This document shows positions 1-11,900 of a DNA stretch of 64,000 nt, in pieces; within the stretch, counting starts at the first letter, position 1, and each line of letters starts with the position of its first letter. The notes beneath the pieces are model-generated. The model was given only the letters and a program-made list of their open reading frames with translations, had not been told where the DNA came from and did no database searches. Made by a program: the position numbers and the translations under genes. Origin of the DNA: Micropterix aruncella (lineage: Eukaryota; Arthropoda; Insecta; Lepidoptera; Micropterigidae); NCBI GenBank assembly GCA_944548615.1, contig OX155979.1:12329766-12393765 (forward strand), in the 5' to 3' direction.

Positions 1-560
1 ATAAATTGAAATCGAAAATTGAAATTGAAATTTAGGATTACAGTCATGAGTTGGACAAAGGTTTAAGTAATAGCAGTATACTTTGTGTATACTCATTAAT
101 GACTTATGGATTACTATTTTGGGGAAATGCTGCAATCAGTAAAAGAATCTTTTGCAAAAGAGAGCACTGCGCAGCATGTATCAGCTAACGACTAGGACCT
201 CATGCAAAGAATATTTCAGCAAGGCAATGGTAATGACTATGTATTCGGCGTTCATATACCAGTGTTCAATGTATGCTAGACAGCACCTCGCAGAAACTTG
301 CAATTAATGCAGACATTCACTCGCATCATACCCGCGGTAGCTCCCTTTTATGCGTACCCCGAATACGACTGACACACGTACAGAAAAGCTACTTGTACCT
401 TAGCATTAAATTCTATTATCTACTCCCTACAAAATTTAAACAGCTGGAGGACATAAAATTTAAAAAAAACACCAATGCGATGCTGATAGGCCACCCTTTC
501 TATAATCTGGCCGAATTTGAGGGCCATGATTTTTCAAATATTGTGCCCTTTTAAATTACT
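1..560 (+). mobile_element. LINE-F fragment: C-terminal RT region, decayed
   Basis: Frames carry SYGLLFWGNAAISKRIF at about 105-160, then, from 273, MLDSTSQKLAINADIHSHHT, ending GHDFSNIVPF with TAA at 552-554. The order matches the better-preserved copy at 51830-52700 (WGNATDIHRVFVLQKQAVRT; HSHNTRYKN; RLTKYQKIFLYITFKLFNALP). In-frame stops show it is dead. The left side is cut by the window. A (TGTAA)n-like tail is seen at 888-906. Confidence 0.65.
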
Positions 561-904
561 TAAAAAAGTAGAACCTTATTGTCTGATTATTTTATATGGT
601 CTTATATCTGTACTTTTAGTTTAAAATGTATAGCATAGATTTAATTTGATTATTTAACATTTTACTGACAATTTGAATCTTTTTTACTACGTATCTTTTC
701 GAATTACTAACTACTTCAAATATTAGGCTTCTATTTTGATTATTTATATTTATAGTTTGACAATCTAGTAGTTAATTCTTGACTACCTATATATGTTCAG
801 TAAAGAGTAGTAACGAAACTTACTACCTAACCCGATTATTTTGACACGTCCAAAAGCGGTCTTTAGCCGTCAATTGGACACGACTAAAATGTAATGTAAT
901 GTAA
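561..904. other. AT-rich, nothing recognised
   Basis: Probably the 3' UTR of the LINE-F copy that ends at 554; no ORF, no repeat assigned. Confidence 0.4.
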
Positions 905-1072
905 TAGTGTAAATTTATTTGCGGATGACACTAAACTGTTTGCAAATCCTACTCTTGATCAAATTCTTGAATGGTCCACAATTGATGAAACTAAATGCTG
1001 ACAAATGCACGGTCTGTCACATCAGCACGAACAACCACAAAACATTAGTATATGCTGCCTAGGGCCAGTATT
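905..1072 (+). mobile_element. RT motif-C fragment of a non-LTR element
   Basis: The frame from 912 reads NLFADDTKLFANPTLDQILE and stops at TGA after ETKC. LFADD is the RT catalytic xADD motif. The fragment runs up to the TIR element at 1081-1923, and its continuation may resume at 1932. Confidence 0.55.
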
Positions 1073-1080
1073 GTTTCAAT

Positions 1081-1923
1081 CATTGATTTTATAGTGTAAT
1101 AGATTAGTCCATCCCATACAATCAAATGGCAACAATTTCTGGACGTCACTACGCAGGTGGCGCTGGTAGGGATGACGTCGAAACTTATAGCAATTTATTT
1201 AGACATCTATAATAACATTGATAATTAAGTTTTATTTATAAAGGATCGATTGATTCTAAAAACCCAATAATTGAAGCAGTTACAACGAAATTAGCATTCA
1301 ATTATTAGCGCTATCTATTGCATTTCCTTGTACGCTACAAATCACATGTTCAATAAAGAAAATAATAGATGGCGTGCTATTTTCGTCTCCAACATTGCCT
1401 TCTCTATCGAAGGCAGTGGTATCGCGCTGCCATGGTACCGGCGTTCATTCGATTATTCTCTGGATTTTTCGCTCCTCTACGAATCCACCTGATTGGACAG
1501 CGCAAAAAATGTGGCAATCCACAGTAAATTTCCCGATGGAGCGATACATTGGGAGAGTTATTCTGTGAACGCTAGTAGCCAGCTGTCAGTTTTATATTTT
1601 CGTTGATATTCACTCCAAATAATTATATTACCTCGGCTAGATATTCGTTGTATAATTCATATACACAAATCATATTTAGCTATTTTACAAAAGTCATTTA
1701 TCATGACATTTATTATTATATTAATATTTTGTTTTTGAAAGTATAGTAAAATTAGCTGTTTGAGCGCCATCTATCGGCCAAACATTGGTTTATTGAAGAT
1801 GGAAGCGCATTATATCGAGTTTTAAAACTACAATAGCCATCTATCTGCCGAGTTTTATATTAAATTCGCGACGTCCAATATGCAGTATGGGATGGACTAA
1901 TCTATTACACTATAAAATCAATG
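1081..1923. mobile_element. 843-bp TIR element with 8-bp TSD (hAT-like MITE)
   Basis: Perfect 39-bp terminal inverted repeats, 1081-1119 and 1885-1923, beginning CATTGATTTTATAG. They are flanked by an exact 8-bp duplication GTTTCAAT at 1073-1080 and 1924-1931. No coding sequence is seen. TSD length suggests hAT or a similar superfamily; the terminal bases are not the usual hAT CAGTG/CAGGG. A divergent internal match lies at about 56400-56490. Confidence 0.85.
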
Positions 1924-1999
1924 GTTTCAATGTATCGCGAAGTAAAAGGATATGGGTATAACGATAGTGAGTGACCCATAGTGGGGTCAGCATATACAG

Positions 2000-2200
2000 A
2001 TCGTGACAAAATGCCAACTCAATTACATCCACAAATCATTCCACTATATTACACCAGCCTTTATTTGGTCTTTACAACCCACCTACATCAGACCAATTTT
2101 AGAGTTTGGATTCCATCTTTGGAATCCTTACTTTGTGAAAGACGAGGATCTCCTCGAGAATGTGCAGCGCAGAGCGACCAAGATGCCAATGGATTTTAAA
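2000..2200 (+). mobile_element. LINE-A fragment (CR1/L2-like RT C-terminus)
   Basis: Frame from 2003 includes TYIRPILEFGFHLWNPYFVK and ENVQRRATKMPMDFKKLQYL, typical of the RT thumb region shared by all LINE-A copies here. Truncated at both ends. Confidence 0.6.
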
Positions 2201-2307
2201 AAGCTACAATATTTAGAAACACTCTGCAGTTTGCAATTGCTAATATTAAGGATCATCGGATCAGGCGTGACCTCCAATATGAATCATAGAAGAATAGTAA
2301 AAGAATG

Positions 2308-2905
2308 GATGTTTTTTTTATTTTATTTATTTGTTGTTTGAGGCTTTTATAAGGTCCTCATGAGCCTTGTAACACTGCGACCATTGCTGATCTATTGTGT
2401 TCGCCACCTGCTATAGTTCTGCGCTAAGCCTCGTGTCATTTAACCCGACAAATGACAGGCGTCCTTTTGGTGATGCAAGTTTTAATACACTGGAATGACA
2501 GGCGTCCACTTGGTCCAGGATGACGACACGATAGAGGCCGTTTGCGTTTTGTAATTTGTCACCATTATTATCTTAATTGATTTACGAGATAAGGTTATAA
2601 TGTTTTATATGTCAAATTTCAATGCGATCATTTTACAGTTCTTCTTTTTATGATCCGTATAGTGGTTTACAAGTTATGGTCGTTTTTATCAAGGTCGTCG
2701 ATTTTGCGCGCGAAAAGGTCGCGCGCGAATGGGACAGCTGAATTTTTACTCCGCGAGGAGAGGGGTTAAGAACCGCAACAGGCTTTTGGCGCCAGATTGT
2801 TTTACCTCCTCAGGTTGGGGGTAATGACCACCCAAGTGGGTGTATGTTTAACGCATCAGCGGGCCACACTCGCACTTAAGGTGCAGGTAAACTGTTTTAT
2901 TCAAA
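2308..2905 (-). mobile_element. LINE-D 3' end split by a TTAA element
   Basis: Antisense copy of the LINE-D terminus: T/A-rich tail at 2308-2330, stop and last codons (..NDTRLSAEL) at about 2418-2440, then, beyond the inserted element 2444-2765, the QPEEVKQSGAKSLLRF region and decayed Cys-rich codons up to about 2905. The intact arrangement is at 57118-58316. Confidence 0.75.
2444..2765. mobile_element. TTAA-7: 322-bp piggyBac-like MITE
   Basis: Starts CCCGACAAATGACAGG after TTAA (2440-2443) and ends GGAGAGGGG before TTAA (2766-2769). It interrupts LINE-D exactly between ..CAT and GAACCGC; uninterrupted LINE-D copies (57243, 41250) have one TTAA there. Terminal inverted repeats are short (CCC-C). 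Internal sequence at 2575-2700 is close to TTAA-3. Confidence 0.78.
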
Positions 2906-3204
2906 CTCAGGTTGGAGCGCTCGCGATGTGATCACAATTCCTGTGCGTGCACTCTACTCGCCGCTGTCGTATAGCTACTACTGAATGTGAGCAACGTGTT
3001 CTTTGGCCCTGAGGGGAAGCGGTATGCGCAGGGCATGCGTGAGGTTACAAATGTGTTTGTTTAATAAAATGCATTCGTTATTACCATTTTATGTGCCAGT
3101 ACACATACATCTCTTGACAAGATCAAAGCGCGGATAAAAGATTGGTGCTTACCTTGAACACTAAGAAATGTGTAATGCTTTATATCGGAAAAACCAACCC
3201 CAAC
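2906..3204. other. No feature recognised
   Basis: Mixed-composition sequence between LINE-D and LINE-G; no ORF of note. Confidence 0.4.
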
Positions 3205-4650
3205 ATTTTTATTTTATTTTATTATTTTATTAGTTTCAAATAGTATTCAAGGGCATTACAGATGAATCCAATTCGCCCTTGAATATTAAAGCTGGAGTGT
3301 AAGTCTAAAAATAAATGACTACATAACTAAATTAATGCTAACATTGAACAAGAAAAAAACATAAAAATATAAAACTAAATAAAAGACAGATTATGATAAA
3401 CATGAGATAGCAGGGAGATGCCTTTTTAGCTGCCAAAGGGATGTACAAAAGATATCTATTTCAGTGGGTAAGGAATTAAGGAGCTATAACCCTTCCCACT
3501 GGCCTGTCTACAAAAATATTTGTACGGTGGTACGGCATATTAAACAATAGATGCGATCTCCTCGCTGTGTAATTTACCGGTACGTACAATTCAAACTTAC
3601 ATAGTATCTCTGGCAAATAAATCGTTCCTTGAATAAGTTTATATGCAAATATAATTAGTGAAATATATCGACGAGTTTCAAGACTGTTGTATCCTACCAT
3701 TCCTAGCACAAAATCTGACGGAAATAAGTATGGATAAATATTGTATTTTCTGTAATAAATATATCTTAAAATTTTTCTTTGAATACGCTCTACCATCTGA
3801 ATGTATTTGTTTTCACTTGTACACGAGATGACCGAGTTATATTCAAGTATGCTACGGACTGAACAATTATATAGTAGAAACATTACATGAATATTATTAA
3901 ACTGTTTGCATATGCGAATAACAAAACCGACCATTTTGCTAGCACGATTGCAAATATTTGTAATGTGTGCACGGAAGTTCAACTGCGTATCAAATGTAAT
4001 TCCCAGGTCCCTCACCTCGGTTGACCTTTTTAAAATTGACCCGTTTATTGTGTATGGGAAAAAGCAAGGTGTTTTCTTCTTAGTGATGGTTAAAACAGAG
4101 CACTTGTTAGTGTTGAATTCCATGTCATTGACAGAGCCCCATCTTGAAAGTGCATCTATATCTTGCTGTAATATTTCCGCTTCTCGAGCGTCTGTTATTT
4201 GATGAAAAATTTTCACGTCATCAGCGAATAGTGAGCAGTGACTATATTTTACAAATTTAGGTAAATCATTAATGAAAATGAGGAACAAAATCGTAGAGAG
4301 ATTCGCACCTTGCGGCACCCCCGAATGAACCTTAAAGAGGGCTGACTCGGAGGAACCAAAGCTGACTAATTGTCTCCTGTTTTTGAAATAGCTTGCGAAG
4401 AACTTCACAAGATGTTTAGAGAAACCGAAGTCAAAAAGCTTCTGTAAGAGGATGTCTCTGTTAACCCTGTCAAATGCCTTGGCCATGTCCAAGTATATAA
4501 CATCTACTTGGAGGCCACGGTCCAGGGCGGTAGTGGCATACTCTGTCAATGACAATAAATTGGTGCATGTTGACTTTTTCTTTCTGAATCCATGCTGGCT
4601 TTCCGACAACCAGGTGTCTGCGAATGAGTAAATACGTTCGTGTAAAATAG
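3205..4650 (-). mobile_element. LINE-G: non-LTR retrotransposon with long RT ORF
   Basis: One open frame on the - strand (about 4650 to 3476, stop TAA) encodes RT fingers-palm-thumb. Motif A is DMAKAFDRVN, motif B SGVPQGANLSTILFLIFIND, motif C SLFADDVKIF. ESQHGFRKKKSTCTNLLSL precedes and RSILEYNSVISCTSENKYIQ follows. About 390 residues, so 5'-truncated: endonuclease and N-terminal RT are missing. The 3' UTR runs to an A-rich end near 3205 (T-rich on the + strand). Clade is jockey/CR1-like; I cannot place it more exactly. The open frame suggests a fairly recent insertion. Confidence 0.82.
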
Positions 4651-4850
4651 ACATGCAATATTCTCTGGCAAATGCCCAATTAGAAGCAGTTAAGCGGCAC
4701 AAAGATCTTGGAATAACAATTAGTGATGATCTCAAATGGGAAAAACACATAGTTGCAATCGTTAAAAGAGCCAACTCTACTCTCTATCTAATAAGGAAGG
4801 CTTTCCAACATCTGTCAATATTTATTAACATTATTATTATTATTATTATA
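4651..4850 (+). mobile_element. LINE-A fragment, RT thumb start
   Basis: Frame from 4653 reads AVKRHKDLGITISDDLKWEK, then HIVAIVKRANSTLYLIRKAF, then breaks at a (ATT)n tract. The homologous antisense segment at 62640-62770 continues into the rest of the RT C-terminus. Confidence 0.7.
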
Positions 4851-5370
4851 TATTTAACAGGCGGGCAGCTTAAGCTGATGCGCCTGAGTCCATGCTTGCA
4901 TTACAATTTCTGTGGAATAAGTCCAGTTTATTTTTAAAGTCATTGACACTTTTGGCATTGATCACTTCACTTGGGAGAGCATTCCATTCGTTTACCACTC
5001 TACGGCTGAGGAAATGTTTCTTGGGATTTGAATGGAATGATTCACGCTGGAGTTTCAGATGATGCCCACGCAGATGTGTGTTAGTGTTCATGGTGTAAAT
5101 AGTGGGCAACCCAGGAACGTCATACGACGCAGTCAGGATCTTGTATGTCTCGATTAAGTCACCCCGTGCCCTGCGTCTCTCCAGAGCGGTCAAACCAAGA
5201 CCGACAATCTTTTCTCGTATGTTAGATGCTTCAAGTTAAAAGGCAATTTAGTCGCTCTTCGCTGGACCTTCTCTAGAAAATCGATATCCTTCCTAAAGTA
5301 TGGATTCCAGATCTGATAGGCGCGTTCCAAAATGGGTCTTACAAATGACTTATAGATTTTCATCTGTCAA
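4833..5370 (-). mobile_element. LINE-A 3' end, antisense
   Basis: Begins at a (TAA)n-type tail (4833-4852) and reads on the - strand MTALERRRARGDLIETYKIL, YTMNTNTHLRGHHLKL, RVVNEWNALPSEVINAKSVN. It stands tail to tail with the sense fragment at 4651-4850, so the two form an inverted pair. Decayed N-terminal part to about 5370. Confidence 0.75.
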
Positions 5371-5384
5371 TACATCCGTCGGAC

Positions 5385-5520
5385 ATCTGTCAATAAAGGC
5401 GTCGATAAAGATCTACGAGGCATTTGTGAGACATATTCTCGAGTATCGCTATCGGCTCTGGAATCCCTAAGTATGCAATCCCTCTAATGTCCTGGAAAAG
5501 GTGCAGCAAAGATAAACCAT
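5385..5520 (+). mobile_element. LINE-A short fragment, sense
   Basis: Frame SIKIYEAFVRHILEYRYRLW with an in-frame stop, then LEKVQQR: the LINE-A thumb region again. About 190 bp upstream of the first visible PPP1R37 exon. Confidence 0.5.
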
Positions 5521-5708
5521 AATAGCAGTGGGCCTGAAGAATAGAAATTTTCGAAGATCACTCGAAATTACCCGAACGACTTTCATCCGCGCGGATGACT
5601 CGACGCAACTCATATGAAATGGACGGCTCGGTATCCCGATGCGGCCGTCCGGCGTTGTCTATAAATGGCGCAGCATAACGGCGGTGCGTGGTTGTTTTGG
5701 GTGGTCAG

Positions 5709-5981
5709 ACGCGGTCCCGGTCGCTGTGCGTGCTGAACGTGGGCCAGAACGCGCTGGGCAGCGAGGCGGTGCGCTGCCTCTCGCTCGCGCTGCGGCCGAG
5801 TGCGCGCGAGCGCGAGGCGCGAGGCGAGGCGCGAGGCGAGGCGCGAGGCGAGGCGCGAGGCGAGGGCGGCGGAGAAGGGCGGCCCCCGCAGCTGCTCTGC
5901 CTGGGGCTGCAGGCCGCGCGCCTCGGAGCGCCGGCCGCCGCCGCAGTGGCCGACGTCCTCAGGGACAACGGACAGATACAG
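5709..5981 (+). CDS. PPP1R37: PPP1R37 exon: leucine-rich repeats with ARGE insertion
   Basis: Encodes 91 residues, phase 0 at both ends, acceptor ..GGTCAG and donor CAG|GTGAGA. It begins TRSRSLCVLNVGQNALGSEAV, which aligns with the human LRR SLETLNLGHNPIGNEGV (recalled). It ends QLLCLGLQ...GAPAAAAVADVLRDNGQIQ, a second LRR matching the human LRLGLAS..GAVAVAEFI stretch. Between the two repeats sits a low-complexity Ala/Arg/Gly/Glu insertion made by four 12-bp tandem units (5817-5864). The exon is very GC-rich compared with the surrounding AT-rich introns. Confidence 0.85.
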
Positions 5982-8900
5982 GTGAGATACGGCGCTACCT
6001 TAGGGCGACGAGACGGTATACTTAACCTCCGGGACGGCATTACCGCCGTTTGCTGTTTTTTCTGTTGTGGCTATTCGCAGCTACTGATCTCCATATTTAT
6101 TTTATTTTTATTAGCTAAATGTATACAGCATATTCATTTTATAAAAGAACATTTTATAAATTAACATTAATATAGCCATTAATACATTTCAAGTTAGCAA
6201 ATAATATAAAGCACCTGTTTAAATGCACTGTTTTTAAAAGCACCTGTTTTGTTAAAAAAAAAAAAGAAGCATTTCTAAATTTAAATGTATAAGTACAATA
6301 TGGGAATGGAAATGGAAGGGAGCGATTGTTATAACACTATATGTAATATACATTCATAAATGGCCATACATACGTATACTATTGACTACGATATACATAT
6401 AAACATACATAAACGCATAAATACATTGTATATAATAAAATAATACGTAGTGCGTATTTTATAAATATTTCAATTAATCATTGGGCGGTAAAACTTTTTA
6501 CCTGTGATGAAATTATGAGTGTGGTTCGGTTAGTACTGAGTGCTATGATTTATTTCCTGACTGCCAAAAGGAGGGTTATATTTTTACTGCATATGTATGT
6601 ATGTATTTGCATGCCAATTTGACTATATTACCGTTATTTGTGAGTGTCTTCTTGTGAGTGTCTCATTTATGAGTATCTTATCTCTTTAACAATTTATGCA
6701 GTAAAAAGGGAAATATCTTTTGTTTTAAACAATTGAGATGATAAATTTACTTATTTTGATATGAATTCATAATTGTTGATAATATGACCAATAAACATGA
6801 CCTAACGATTTAAATTATTTTTCTAAATATAAAAAACTACTTTTTGTGACTTAAATATAAAATTTCGATATATGCTGTCGCTGACTTTTTTGTAGGCATT
6901 ACCAAGCTCTACATCTTTTCTGTAGAACTCAATCATATATCTCTCATCGTTAAAGCAGCGTTCGTAAGAAACGTTTTCATTCGACCGTTTTTTTCTCTGA
7001 CTTTGGAAATCCAACCACCACAAGAAAGTATTTACATTTTTCGGATTAATATATAGCCCTATGACACTCACAAATAACGTGGCTTTCTATTGGTGAAAGA
7101 ATTTTCGAAATCGGTTCAGTAGATCCAGAGATTACCTCACCTCACAAACTTAACCACTTTATAATATTAGTATAGATGAAGCTGCTCAAACTTGGCACGG
7201 GTGTGTGTCGTATGCAGTTGCCGCTTTAAAAAAAGTTTTTTATCAGTTTTTGCAGCTTATATTACAAGTATGTCAACCAGTGTTGCATCGATTATTATTA
7301 TTATTTTTTATTTTCAGAGGATAGATCTACGTGACAACAGGCTACAGCTGATTGGGCTTCAGGCCCTCGCGGCCGCCATGGACTCTAACACGACAGCAAC
7401 TCAAATAGACTTGGATGACATTCCTATTCAGGTTAATCTTTGTTCATAAAAGATTTTTCCCATTTTTAAAAACAAAATATCGTTTAATCTGTACTCAGCG
7501 GATAACTTATAATAGTCCAGTCATATTAGGGGTTTCACCTCGGAATGAGAGATAACAAGCTGGAAACTCATATACACCTTGGGACGTTTTGGAATGATAG
7601 TATTCTGTATTTATTATAGTTTTAATTCGTATCAAGCTTTATTTTAAAACACGTAACGTCAATTGTGCACTCTCCCTATCGCTAATCGGGAATCCGTAGC
7701 GGGTTTCCTCTATCCCTCAAGCATTAAACAAGACTCACCGAGCTATCCGTAAAACCTGATCGATGAATATTCCCTCGGGATCTCTTGACTATTCGAAGTG
7801 GTTTGCCTGAAGGCCGGAAAACGAATGACCCTTTTACAATCTGCGAGGTAATCCGCGGGTCAACGAACTTCGTTTTTCCGCCCAAAAACTGGAGATGAAA
7901 TTCTATTGCGAACTAATAATTTCGTAACTATTCCCATTAAATTTCCTGAATTATTTTGTATTATATTCTACATATCAATTATTTTTCCGACCTAAAATAT
8001 TTTAAAGTCTAAAATTGTAAATTTTAAAACAACCGAATATTTCTTTAATTTATCATTATTATATTATTACATAATTCCGAATTTATTCGATATTATTTTA
8101 TTTATATAATAATTCATTCCCAATCGGGATCGATAACCGATCAATACGTCGCTCAATCGGTGTCCATCACTACGCCGCTCGCGCTGACTGAGCTGTCAAA
8201 CGGATCGCAGATCAAAGGGCGTGTTTTCGTGTCCAATGTCGCGAACGGGATTGGGTTTTCCGACTGTTTTTCTCGCCGGAAAAGCCAATACCGCTACAAC
8301 CTTCATTTTGGCGTTCTAAAAGTTGTCTCAAAAGTCTCATAATATCTTGTGTGTGCGTCGTAAATTATTCTGCGTCAAAGGTCACAAAAATCGGTTTTTT
8401 GCAATGTCACGGTGTTTCAAGCCGAGGTGTTTGCCATATTGGAATAAATAAAACTCCAAAGTCAACTTGAGGTAAATAATAGAAAAAATCCTCATCTGCT
8501 CTGACAGCAGAGCAGCATTAGACACTCTGGCTAAAGCCACCGCAAAATCTTCTGTGGTCTGGGACTGTTTGAAAGAGCTCAACAAATTGGAAAAAAGCCA
8601 ACAAAATCACCTTAATATGGACACCAGGCCATTAACCCTTCAGGCCTCGGCCCCTCAGCCGATTGACAAGTTGATGTCCCAAAAAATTTTAGTAAAAATT
8701 AGTAAAAAAATTGATTTATGACACTCTCACCAAAACATTAATTACTTCCAAACCACTGTACCCATAATAAAAATAAAACATTTAAACATAATAAAATAAA
8801 ACAAATTAAATTAAAATAAAATTAAAAGGGGCCCGTCACGCTGAATCGTGTTGTGGCCGATATCGGCCAATTGGGGCTCTAGGGGTTAAGGCATACCCGG

Positions 8901-11900
8901 CAACGAAGAGGCTGACAGACTGTCAAAACTGGGCACATTGGAATGCCCGGTCCCCTAAACAAACACCTGTTTGTCATAGGTGTGACAGACAGCCCTCTAT
9001 GCAGAGGATGCATGGAGGAAGAAGAAACGCCACAGCATGTGCTCATGGAATGCAGGAGCGTGGCAGAGCAACGGGCAAAAATACTACAATCTTCAGCATC
9101 TGTTCCGGAGGCCTGTAGCAACCCAAACAGGCTGCTAACCTTCTGGGACAGCCTGGGTTGGCTGGAGTAACATAAATAGAAACATGAGCCACGCACAACG
9201 GCCCAATCAAGAGGCCAAGTGCGAGAAAAAAAGCCCAGACAAACTAACTAACTAACTATGCCCGGTGGAGCCAGTTATTGGGGTCCCCCTTCGCTATAGG
9301 TAAGAAAATCATCAGGGACTGCTTATAACAGGAATATCGGGCATCCTGGACACAGAGCCAAGGATGTCGCCAGGCAAAGGCCATGATGTAGCAACTACTT
9401 CCTGAGAAAACTACTTGACACGAACGGCCCTTGACAAAAGGCCCTACTTGACACGAACAAGAAGAACCTTAGAACCACCATCGGTCTTTCACCGGACACT
9501 CGATCCTTAGAGCACATCTGTTCAACCTTGGCTCGACCGAGAGCAAGGACTGGTGAATATTTGGCGAAGAACCTGAAGACAGCATACATATCGTTGGTCG
9601 CTGCACACGTCTCTCCGCAAAAAGACACAGTTTACTGGGACGAGCCTTTCTCGAACCCAGCGTCCTGCCCAACCTGAAGGTCAATGATCTGTATGGACTG
9701 GTAAACAGTACCGAGTTTCTAGCAGACCACTGGCCTAAATACAAAGTGGGTAGTTATAAAAGATCTTATAGATCCAGGTGCAGGGACGGACCGTGCGTTT
9801 GTGGGGCCCTGGGCTAATATTACTTGGGGGCCTGCCTAATTAATCAACTAATTGCCATTTTGCCAAAAAACTGTTTTCAATAATGATGTCTAGGTCACTA
9901 GGTACACAATATATAAAAAAGAGGACAATTCAATATTTTATTTCTTTAATATGACAGACACACAATTCTTCTTTTTTTACTTATTCCTTCACCGTTCATG
10001 CAGCTAGACTATGGAACTAGCTCCCGCCAGACGTCAGAAACGCACCAACGGTTTATTCCTTTCAAGTGTCTCTGAAAAAACATTTAATGTCCCTAAATTC
10101 CTAGTTATCCTATGCTCATCCCATCCTCTCCTATCCTTCGCTCCTTGCGAATTATTCCAAATCCTAATTTTATTTTAAAAAATGGCATTTTTGTTACTTG
10201 ATTAATTTGTGTTATGTAATAAGTTTTTCTTCTTTTTTTTCTCTTTTTGTTAATTTTTAATTTATCTCTTGGGACCTAAATTTGTACACTTTCACGGAGG
10301 TTGGCTGTAAGAGATTGTATATTAGGCAATAAGTCTGCCTTTTGTATGTTTTTGTTTAATGTGCAATAAAGAATCTCTATCTATCTATCTACAAACACAA
10401 CTGACCCACACAAACATTTAACTTTTCACTAAAATAGACAAAACAACATTAATACTAATTGTAATAATATCTTAATTAGTAGCCTAATTAAGCAAGTAGT
10501 AATATGATTTGTAAAGCTAGTTAATATAAGTAACATTTAACCCTTGGAGTAAATGGGTATTTTCATGGATGCATCTGTCACTTTTGCAGGATTTTCGGCG
10601 ACATCGACGGCGCTCGACTTCAAGGACTATAACTACGAAACTACTACACCAATCATAAAAAGAACAACTGCACAATGATTGCATTGAAATTTCGAATATA
10701 GAATATTAAAATATCATTTTGTAAAACAATTAGATAATTATGAATAAATATGAGAACGTCAAAGAAGTGAAAAAACAATGGCCGTTGGCATTTGCGACGC
10801 GACATTCAAAGACCCGAAATACTTTATATACACGATAAATGGTACATCTAATCAGTTTAGGGGGACTATATGATGTTATAGAAATGGTTTTACTTACGAT
10901 TCGTTGAAATAAACACCGAAAACTACACGAAAAACGTATCCGAAAACGAAACACACGCTCCGCGGATTTTGACGTTTCGGGAAGGCGGGCGTTCAATTTG
11001 CAGTGGTCCGTAATAATATGTTACATGGACTGCGCAGTTGCTGCTGCGAATGCTAACAGAGAGAGTTTAATTCTGTACCGATCTGCCATACGCATGAAAG
11101 AGACAAAATGCTTTCGATGGTAAAAAAAGAGTTCGAAAGCGCGCGCGCCGAGCGGAACCAGATCTGGTCGTATCATACTCAACGGATAATTGTTTCACAA
11201 CCAGATTTGGTCGTATCATACTCAACGGGTTAAACAAACATTCATCACTAGTTACCTATTGATAAGGCACTAGCCTCGGTAGGAACTCAACTGCTATACA
11301 TAGATGTTATTTCTATGAATAAAGGTTTTTTTTAAAAAAGGTATTGCAAAAGAATTTGTCGCTAGCGGTCCGCCCCATCCACCGAGAAATTGATACATGA
11401 AGCTTGTTCGCTGCGAATGACTGCGTTTGCGAGAAAATACACTGAAAAGAAGCGGCGGGGAGTCCCCCAGAATAGATGCGAGAATTTGATCTCAGGGTTG
11501 CCAACCTTATGATAGGATTTTTGAAAATTTGAGATTTTGTTTTTTAATTCACAATATTGTCCATTATTTTCAATGGAGGTTGGGGCCCTTTGAGAGTGGC
11601 CACCTTTCACTTGACTCCAATTATTCGTGAGCGAAGGGTGGTTCTCATCAATAGGTTTTCTCCGTATTGAAAGTCGTTGTTGAAGTTGAAGTGTTTATTC
11701 AGAAGGTATGTGATCGGTTGCCAGTTTGTAACGCCTCTTTTGATAATTCGCCGGTGTGTAGGTAGTGTGGGCTCGAGGTGATATCGTGGTTGTGTATCCG
11801 AAGTGTGAAGCGCCGCGATAGATTTGAAGCTAATGATGATCGCGTATACTATGCGTAGGTGTTGTTGACTCGAAGATAATGAAGAGCGCGAGTACTTGTA

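Noticed and set aside
5705..6040. - strand and alternative + frames over the ARGE repeat
   Set aside because: Low-complexity GC-rich DNA is open in several frames; only one joins the neighbouring exons in phase with LRR sequence.
8160..8342. 60-codon + ORF
   Set aside because: No recognisable motif, no splice context, chance length.
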